Source: an uncultured Ruminococcus sp.
GTDB taxonomy: Bacteria > Bacillota > Clostridia > Lachnospirales > Lachnospiraceae
Direction of reading: 5' to 3'
Assembly (NCBI GenBank): GCA_946494335.1
Contig: CAMMBV010000022.1
Location: forward strand, 1-53,622
Length of the DNA stretch: 53,622 bases
Part shown: piece by piece, positions 48,612-53,622 of the stretch
How the letters are laid out: each line of letters opens with the position of its first letter
Numbering within the stretch: position 1 is the stretch's first letter
The notes under the pieces: generated by a model
The model's database searches: none
What the model was told of the DNA's origin: nothing
The model's input: the letters and a program-made list of their open reading frames with translations, nothing else
Program-made: the position numbers and the translations under genes

Positions 48612-48980
48612 TTATAATACTTCCGGAGCCAGGGATACGATCCTCATGAACTGTTTTTCACGAAGCTCTCTCGCTACTGGTCCAAAGATACGTGTTCCTC
48701 TCGGTGTCTTATCATCTTTAATAATAACAGCAGCGTTCTCATCGAATTTAATATAAGAACCGTCTTTACGACGAGCGCCTTTTACAGTACGAACAACGAC
48801 AGCTTTTACAACATCACCTTTTTTTACAACTCCGCCTGGTGTTGCATCTTTAACAGTGGCAACAATGATATCACCGATGTTAGCATATCTTCTGGTTGAA
48901 CCGCCCAGAACACGGATACACAGAATCTCTTTTGCACCAGTGTTGTCAGCGACTCTAAGTCTACTTTCCTGTTGAATCAT
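48612..48980 (-). CDS. rplN: Ribosomal protein uL14
   Basis: 122 aa; [40 protein letters not shown] and [20 protein letters not shown] are canonical. It forms intersubunit bridges and is the binding site of the silencing factor RsfS. Confidence 0.98.
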   Translation of the reverse strand: MIQQESRLRVADNTGAKEILCIRVLGGSTRRYANIGDIIVATVKDATPGGVVKKGDVVKAVVVRTVKGARRKDGSYIKFDENAAVIIKDDKTPRGTRIFGPVARELREKQFMRIVSLAPEVL

Positions 48981-48996
48981 GCTGGTATCCTCCTAT

Positions 48997-49251
48997 TTAT
49001 TTCACTTTCTCTACGACCTCAACCAGTCTCCATCTTTTATCTTTGGACAACGGTCTTGTCTCCATTACTTTTACTGTATCACCGATATTGCACTCATTGT
49101 TTTCATCATGAGCTTTCAGTTTATACGTTCTCTTCACAATTTTCTTGTAAAGCGGATGTTTCACATGGTCTTCGATAGCAACTACAACGGTCTTATCCAT
49201 CTTATTGCTGACTACTTTACCAACACGTGTTTTTCTAAGATTTCTTTCCAC
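48997..49251 (-). CDS. rpsQ: Ribosomal protein uS17, GTG start
   Basis: GTG 49251 is preferred: AAGGAG lies 9 bases before it and the family begins [14 protein letters not shown]. The in-frame TTG at 49257 is only 3 bases from the ribosome-binding site. 84 aa. An OB fold with [20 protein letters not shown] and [18 protein letters not shown] primary 16S binder. Confidence 0.96.
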   Translation of the reverse strand: MERNLRKTRVGKVVSNKMDKTVVVAIEDHVKHPLYKKIVKRTYKLKAHDENNECNIGDTVKVMETRPLSKDKRWRLVEVVEKVK

Positions 49252-49273
49252 GATCAATTGCTCCTTTCACTGC

Positions 49274-49483
49274 CTACTGTGCCGCATTCGCCTTCTGGGC
49301 CATTACAGTCTGAATTCTGGCAATATTCTTACGAACCTCTTTGATTCTGCTTGTATTGTCCAGCTGGTTGGTTGCATTCTGAAATCTCAAGTTAAAGAGT
49401 TCCTTTTTAGCAGCTACTAATTCTTCTTGTAATTCTGCAGCTGATTTTGTTCTTAAATCTTCTACATAATTTTTAATTTTCAC
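49274..49483 (-). CDS. rpmC: Ribosomal protein uL29, GTG start
   Basis: GTG 49483 gives [18 protein letters not shown], the family start, with AAGGCGG 8 bases upstream; an earlier GTG at 49492 overlaps that signal. 69 aa, two-helix protein beside the exit tunnel. It overlaps the rplP stop by 11 bases, so coupling is likely. Confidence 0.95.
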   Translation of the reverse strand: MKIKNYVEDLRTKSAAELQEELVAAKKELFNLRFQNATNQLDNTSRIKEVRKNIARIQTVMAQKANAAQ

Positions 49484-49910
49484 TGTTATCACCGCCTTCT
49501 AAGTCTGCACGAGAAACGATTTTACATTTACATGGTAACTTATGCATAGCAAGACGCAACGCTTCGCGGGCAACCTCTTCCGGAACCCCGGCGATTTCAA
49601 ACATTACGCGGCCTGGTTTTACAACTGCTACCCAGTATTCCAGTGTACCTTTACCGGAACCCATACGTGTTTCTGCTGGTTTCGCTGTTACTGGTTTGTC
49701 AGGAAAGATTTTGATCCAGACTTTACCACCACGTTTGATGTAACGTGTCATGGCAATACGGGCTGCCTCAATCTGGTTGGATTTGATCCAGCAGGGCTCT
49801 GTAGCCACGATACCGTATTCACCATAGCTGATTTTATTTCCTCTTAATGCTTTTCCTTTCATGGATCCGCGGAATTGTTTACGACGTTTAACTCTTTTCG
49901 GCATTAACAT
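49473..49910 (-). CDS. rplP: Ribosomal protein uL16
   Basis: 145 aa; [40 protein letters not shown] and [15 protein letters not shown] are diagnostic. It lies at the A-site side of the peptidyl-transferase region. The start could be either Met1 or Met3 (49904); Met1 has the better spacing to GGGAG. Confidence 0.97.
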   Translation of the reverse strand: MLMPKRVKRRKQFRGSMKGKALRGNKISYGEYGIVATEPCWIKSNQIEAARIAMTRYIKRGGKVWIKIFPDKPVTAKPAETRMGSGKGTLEYWVAVVKPGRVMFEIAGVPEEVAREALRLAMHKLPCKCKIVSRADLEGGDNSEN

Positions 49911-49912
49911 AA

Positions 49913-50572
49913 TTATTTATCGCTCCCTTCCTTAGCTCCTTTGGTTGGAAGTACTTCGCCATTGTAGATCCACGCTTTTACTCCAACTTTTCCGTATGTG
50001 GTATCTGCTTCAGCGAAACCATAGTCGATATCTGCTCTTAAAGTCTGAAGCGGAATATTTCCTTCGCTGTAGAACTCTGTACGAGCCATATCTGCTCCAC
50101 CAAGACGTCCTGAAACTGATGTTTTGATTCCTTTTGCTCCTGCTTTCATGGTTCTGGACATGGTTGATTTCATTGCACGTCTGAAGGAAATACGGTTTTC
50201 CAGCTGCAGAGCAATGTTTTCAGCAACCAGCTGAGCATCTCTGTCCGGTCTCTTTACTTCTTTAATATCTACAATCAGTTTTTTGCCGGTAACCATTTTC
50301 TGCAGTTCTGCTTTTACCTTTTCAATTTCAGAACCGCCCTTACCGATTACAATACCCGGTTTAGCTGTATAGATGATGATTTTTACAACATCGGAAGCTC
50401 TTTCAATTTCAATTCTGGATACGCCTGATGTATACAGTTTTTTCTTCAGGAAATTTCTGATTTTATAGTCTTCCACCAGGTAATCAGCAAAATTGCCTTC
50501 TGCATACCATCTGGAATCCCAGTCTTTGATAACTCCGACTCTAAGTCCATGTGGGTTAACTTTCTGTCCCAT
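49913..50572 (-). CDS. rpsC: Ribosomal protein uS3
   Basis: 219 aa; [20 protein letters not shown], a KH domain with the GKGG loop ([17 protein letters not shown]), and a C-terminal domain ([18 protein letters not shown]). It lines the mRNA entry channel and helps unwind mRNA. 11 bases after rplV, two bases before rplP. Confidence 0.98.
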   Translation of the reverse strand: MGQKVNPHGLRVGVIKDWDSRWYAEGNFADYLVEDYKIRNFLKKKLYTSGVSRIEIERASDVVKIIIYTAKPGIVIGKGGSEIEKVKAELQKMVTGKKLIVDIKEVKRPDRDAQLVAENIALQLENRISFRRAMKSTMSRTMKAGAKGIKTSVSGRLGGADMARTEFYSEGNIPLQTLRADIDYGFAEADTTYGKVGVKAWIYNGEVLPTKGAKEGSDK

Positions 50573-50583
50573 GATTGTCCTCC

Positions 50584-50970
50584 TTATCTTTCATCCAACA
50601 CGATAGAGATATGACTTGTTCTCTTCTCAATTCTGTATGCTCTACCCTGTGCTCTCGGTCTGATTCTCTTCATTGTCGGAGCTTTGTTTGCATAGCACTC
50701 CGCAATGTAAAGATTATCAGCGCTCATGCCGTTGTTGTTCTCTGCATTTGCGATAGCGGATTCCAGTAATTTCTTGATTACGCTGGAAGCATATCTTGGA
50801 TTATAAGTTAAAATACCAAGTGCTGTTTTAACATCTTTGCCGCGAATTACATCCAGCACGTAGCATGCTTTCTGAACGGACATTCTGGCATATGATAATT
50901 TCGCAGATGGTCTTGTGTCTTTATTTGCATTTCTTGCTCTTTTAATTTGACTTCTGTGTCCCTTAGCCAC
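50584..50970 (-). CDS. rplV: Ribosomal protein uL22, GTG start
   Basis: 128 aa from GTG 50970, with GGAGG 9 bases upstream. [20 protein letters not shown], and the tunnel hairpin region ([20 protein letters not shown]) are complete. The hairpin lines the exit tunnel and is where macrolide-resistance changes occur in other bacteria. Confidence 0.97.
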   Translation of the reverse strand: MAKGHRSQIKRARNANKDTRPSAKLSYARMSVQKACYVLDVIRGKDVKTALGILTYNPRYASSVIKKLLESAIANAENNNGMSADNLYIAECYANKAPTMKRIRPRAQGRAYRIEKRTSHISIVLDER

Positions 50971-50999
50971 GAGAAAAGCCTCCTTTCATTTCAAAGCGA

Positions 51000-51281
51000 T
51001 TAACGAACTCCTGATCTCTTTTCGTCTTTTCCATGTCCTCTGTAAGTTCTTGTTGCCACAAACTCACCCAGTTTATGACCAACCATATCCTCTGTAATAT
51101 AAACCGGCACATGTTTTCTTCCGTCATGGACAGCGATTGTGTGTCCTACGAACTGCGGGAAGATTGTTGAACGACGTGACCAGGTCTTGATAACTGTTTT
51201 ATTGCCGGATGCATTTAAAGCTTCCACTGCTTTTAATAAGCTTTTATCTGCAAAAGGTCCTTTTTTCAGTGAACGAGCCAT
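51000..51281 (-). CDS. rpsS: Ribosomal protein uS19
   Basis: 93 aa; [40 protein letters not shown] and [19 protein letters not shown] are canonical. It sits in the 30S head with uS13. AAGGAGG precedes ATG 51281; 13 bases after rplB. Confidence 0.98.
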   Translation of the reverse strand: MARSLKKGPFADKSLLKAVEALNASGNKTVIKTWSRRSTIFPQFVGHTIAVHDGRKHVPVYITEDMVGHKLGEFVATRTYRGHGKDEKRSGVR

Positions 51282-51294
51282 TCGTCATACCTCC

Positions 51295-52140
51295 TTATTT
51301 TGCTAATGTTTTACCATCTCTTCTTCTTACAATATATTTGTTTGACTGTTTATGTTTCTTTCTTGTCTTCAGACCAAGAGCAGGTTTGCCCCACGGTGTA
51401 CTCGGACCCGGACGGCCGATACCGGTCTTACCTTCACCACCTCCGTGCGGATGGTCATTGGGGTTCATAACGGAACCGCGGACTGTCGGGCGGATACCCA
51501 TGTGACGTTTCCGTCCTGCTTTACCGATGTTGATCAGGTTGTGATCTCCGTTTCCAACAACACCGATGGAAGCGCGGCAGACAAGGGGAACCATTCTCAT
51601 TTCACCTGATGGTAATCTTAAGGTGGCATATTTTCCTTCTTTTGCCATTAACTGAGCGCCGTTTCCAGCGGAACGAACCATCTGTCCGCCTTTTCCCGGA
51701 TGCAGCTCAATATTGTGAATCATAGTACCAACCGGGATATCAGACAGCGGCAGACAGTTGCCAGGTCTTACTTCCGCATTGGAACCATTCATAATTTTCA
51801 TTCCTACCTGAAGTCCTTCCGGAGCCAGGATGTATGCTTTCTCGCCGTCTGCATAGCAGATCAGTGCGATATTTGCTGTTCTGTTGGGATCGTATTCGAT
51901 ACTTACTACTTTTGCCGGAATATCGTCTTTTCTTCTCTTGAAATCGATAATTCTGTATTTTCTTCTGCTTCCGCCTCCGCGGTGTCTTACAGTAATTTTA
52001 CCCTGATTATTACGTCCTGAGTTTTTCTTCAGAGATACAACCAGTGATTTTTCCGGTGTGGTCTTTGTGATCTCAGAAAAATCAGAACCGGTCATATGCC
52101 TTCTGGAAGGTGTATATGGGGTATATGTTTTAATGCCCAT
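51295..52140 (-). CDS. rplB: Ribosomal protein uL2
   Basis: ATG 52140 ([16 protein letters not shown]) follows AAAGGAG by 8 bases; the frame to 52203 is spurious. 281 aa. [20 protein letters not shown], and near the peptidyl-transferase centre the conserved [18 protein letters not shown] with its histidine. Separated from rplW by a 254-base spacer. Confidence 0.98.
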   Translation of the reverse strand: MGIKTYTPYTPSRRHMTGSDFSEITKTTPEKSLVVSLKKNSGRNNQGKITVRHRGGGSRRKYRIIDFKRRKDDIPAKVVSIEYDPNRTANIALICYADGEKAYILAPEGLQVGMKIMNGSNAEVRPGNCLPLSDIPVGTMIHNIELHPGKGGQMVRSAGNGAQLMAKEGKYATLRLPSGEMRMVPLVCRASIGVVGNGDHNLINIGKAGRKRHMGIRPTVRGSVMNPNDHPHGGGEGKTGIGRPGPSTPWGKPALGLKTRKKHKQSNKYIVRRRDGKTLAK

Positions 52141-52394
52141 TGTTGTTTCTCCTTTCTTGTCACCCGCGTACACCGTACCCGGGTGTTTCCTGTTTGTTAT
52201 CACGCTTTACATGCGTATATTCGCGATAAGCAGAGCGCCGCAGGATTTTTGAAGAACTGCGTCATGTTTACATGTAAGCAGTTTTTTCAAAAAGACTGTA
52301 CAAGCGTGCAACGCGACCGAGGAAGCTTGCCTTCCGAGGTGTGCGCTCTGCTCCCGCTTCGCCTTACGGCTCGCGCTCGTTATGTGCTCTGGCT
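52141..52394 (-). other. Spacer between rplW and rplB with hairpins
   Basis: No gene. Contains the repeat copy C (52343-52386) and a GGAAG/CTTCC hairpin (about 52319-52340). It also has the dyad AACTGC...ATGT/ACAT...GCAGTT (about 52254-52286), which is followed by TTTTTT only on the plus strand, the non-coding direction here. Confidence 0.6.
52343..52386. repeat. Operon spacer hairpin repeat, copy C
   Basis: Core CGC-TTC-GCC-TTAC-GGC-TC-GCG has the same stems and TTC/TC bulges as copies A and B; the outer arms have diverged. Confidence 0.6.
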
Positions 52395-52694
52395 TTACAG
52401 ACCTTCGAAGATCTCAATATCCTTGCTGTTCTCTGTCAGAGTTACAATCGCTTTTTTTGTTTTGGCAGTTCTTCCCACTTTCATGCCGCGGCGTTTCTTT
52501 TTGCCGTCCATGTTCATGGTGTTGACCTTTGCAACCTCTGTTCCCTCGAACATTTTTTCAACTGCCTCTTTAATCATTACTTTGTTTGCTTCCGGATGAA
52601 CCAGAAATGTGTATTTCTTTTCGCCCATGGCGTTCATGCTTTTTTCTGTTACAACCGGTTTAAGGATTACATCATAATACTGAATGTTTGCCAT
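52395..52694 (-). CDS. rplW: Ribosomal protein uL23
   Basis: 99 aa; [20 protein letters not shown] and [20 protein letters not shown] are diagnostic. It is the docking site for trigger factor and SRP at the tunnel exit. Its ATG overlaps the rplD stop (TAATG at 52694). Confidence 0.98.
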   Translation of the reverse strand: MANIQYYDVILKPVVTEKSMNAMGEKKYTFLVHPEANKVMIKEAVEKMFEGTEVAKVNTMNMDGKKKRRGMKVGRTAKTKKAIVTLTENSKDIEIFEGL

Positions 52695-53314
52695 TATGCG
52701 TACACCTCCTCGATAGATGCAACAGCAGCTTTCGTAGTGATCACTGTGTTGTATTTCAGGATGTCATAGACGTTGATGGAGTTTACCGGCGCCGTCTCAA
52801 CATCCGGGATATTTCTTGCTGACAGAACAACATTGTCGCTGCCCTCTCCCAGAACAACCAGAGCTTTGTTTACTTTCAGATTGTCCAGAACTTTTTTCAT
52901 ATCCTTTGTTTTGATTGCATCCAGTTTCAGTTCATCCAGAACAATGAATTTGTTCTCCTGTACTCTGGATGTAAGAGCTGACTTAAGAGCCAGTCTTTTT
53001 TCTTTTCTGTTCATTTTAAAGGAATAATCACGTGGTGTGGGAGCGAATACAACACCGCCGCCTGTCCACTGAGGAGCTCTTGTTGAACCCTGTCTTGCAT
53101 GACCGGTTCCTTTCTGTCTCCACGGTTTTCTTCCGCCGCCTCTTACTTCTGAGCGGGTTTTTGCTTTCTGCGTACCCTGACGCATATTTGCCAGCCGGTT
53201 TACAACAGCCAGATGCACCAGGTGTTCATTTACTTCAACACCAAACACTGCATCATTTAATTCCATTGTGCCGACTTCGTTGCCTTCCATATTATATACA
53301 GCTACGTTTGCCAT
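52694..53314 (-). CDS. rplD: Ribosomal protein uL4
   Basis: 206 aa; the long tunnel loop (about 45-100) contains [20 protein letters not shown] and [20 protein letters not shown]. In E. coli L4 also represses its own operon. AAAGGAGG precedes ATG 53314; 29 bases after rplC. Confidence 0.98.
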   Translation of the reverse strand: MANVAVYNMEGNEVGTMELNDAVFGVEVNEHLVHLAVVNRLANMRQGTQKAKTRSEVRGGGRKPWRQKGTGHARQGSTRAPQWTGGGVVFAPTPRDYSFKMNRKEKRLALKSALTSRVQENKFIVLDELKLDAIKTKDMKKVLDNLKVNKALVVLGEGSDNVVLSARNIPDVETAPVNSINVYDILKYNTVITTKAAVASIEEVYA

Positions 53315-53343
53315 CGTTTCGTTCCTCCTTTCCTGCCAAGAGA

Positions 53344-53622
53344 TTACTGAATCGTCTTCACAGTTTCTTTGATTGTTACTAAGGATTTCTTCGGTCCCGG
53401 TACAGCGCCTTTCACCAGAATCAGATTATTCTCTGCATCCACTTTTACGACTTCCAGATTCTGAATGGTCGTCTTTTTGTTTCCCATCTGACCAGGCATT
53501 TTCTTTCCTTTGAATACCTTGCTGGGATCAGATGCCGCGCCGTTGGAACCTGCATGGCGATGATATTTGGAACCGTGAGCCATAGGTCCTCTGGACTGTC
53601 CGTGTCTCTTGATGGCACCCTG
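53344..53622 (-). CDS. rplC: Ribosomal protein uL3 (C-terminal part)
   Basis: The frame is open to the window edge, so the visible 92 residues are the C-terminal part; [20 protein letters not shown] and [20 protein letters not shown] are diagnostic. It is an early assembly protein reaching toward the peptidyl-transferase centre. The internal ATG 53583 is not a start. rpsJ would be expected beyond the edge. Confidence 0.96.
   Translation of the reverse strand, partial: QGAIKRHGQSRGPMAHGSKYHRHAGSNGAASDPSKVFKGKKMPGQMGNKKTTIQNLEVVKVDAENNLILVKGAVPGPKKSLVTIKETVKTIQ

Noticed and set aside
52254..52290. Dyad with T-run as an operon terminator
   Set aside because: The T-run follows only on the plus strand, opposite to all genes nearby; it would not stop the ribosomal transcript.

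Overview
The window looks like chromosome of a low-GC, anaerobic Firmicute of the Lachnospiraceae (Clostridium cluster XIVa). I infer this from the S10-spc-alpha ribosomal operon with a KOW protein between map and infA, zinc-type S14 and L36, Lachnospiraceae-style cell-wall-binding repeats, and a Tn1549/CTn-type conjugative element with DUF6017, DUF3991-TOPRIM, PcfB and VirD4 proteins. The genus cannot be fixed from this stretch. Nearly all genes lie on the minus strand.

Region 1 (1 to about 9.6 kb) is one end of an integrative conjugative element (ICE). Read in the direction of transcription it runs: unknown 172-aa protein, DUF6017 replication-initiator-like protein, DUF3991/TOPRIM protein, small HTH protein, 91-aa protein, a 690-aa LPD1-like polyvalent protein with an HEWWH motif, an unknown protein, DUF3846, an unknown protein, PcfB, and a VirD4-like coupling protein that leaves the window. 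Several junctions are ATGA or GTGA overlaps. Dyads at 9391-9413, 9441-9469 and 9566-9610 mark the probable element/chromosome junction.

Region 2 (9.6 to 32.2 kb) is the most unusual part: a phospho-signalling island. Downstream of an XRE-type regulator and a promoter with an inverted repeat in its spacer come a lipoprotein, a DUF4190-like membrane protein, a prolipoprotein diacylglyceryl transferase, a membrane FHA protein, a PP2C phosphatase, a zinc-ribbon FHA protein, a secreted VWA protein with a cytoplasmic FHA domain, and a second PP2C. A wall-anchored secreted protein and another zinc-ribbon FHA protein follow. Next are five consecutive zinc-ribbon Ser/Thr kinases with an atypical HRDISPxN catalytic loop. 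The last kinase carries an extracellular C-type lectin-like domain. The island ends with DUF2752, an unknown membrane protein, a JAMM protease overlapping a six-cysteine mini-protein, a large dockerin/Ig-type surface protein, and a TPR membrane protein abutting the ICE. My reading is a surface-sensing kinase/phosphatase/FHA circuit whose outputs include the two secreted proteins, which share one domain.

Region 3 (32.2 to 36.4 kb) holds a small XRE regulator, a possibly decayed Rpn-family (PD-(D/E)XK) gene, a YkgJ-type cysteine-cluster protein and a secreted L,D-transpeptidase with wall-binding repeats.

Region 4 (36.4 kb to the end) is the S10-spc-alpha ribosomal locus from rplC (partial) to rplQ, including secY, adk, map, infA and rpoA. 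Two features are unusual. A cation-diffusion-facilitator gene with its own upstream terminator is inserted between infA and rpmJ, and rpmJ has its own strong promoter. A family of covarying hairpin repeats fills the rplW-rplB, rpsN-rpsH and rpsH-rplF spacers.
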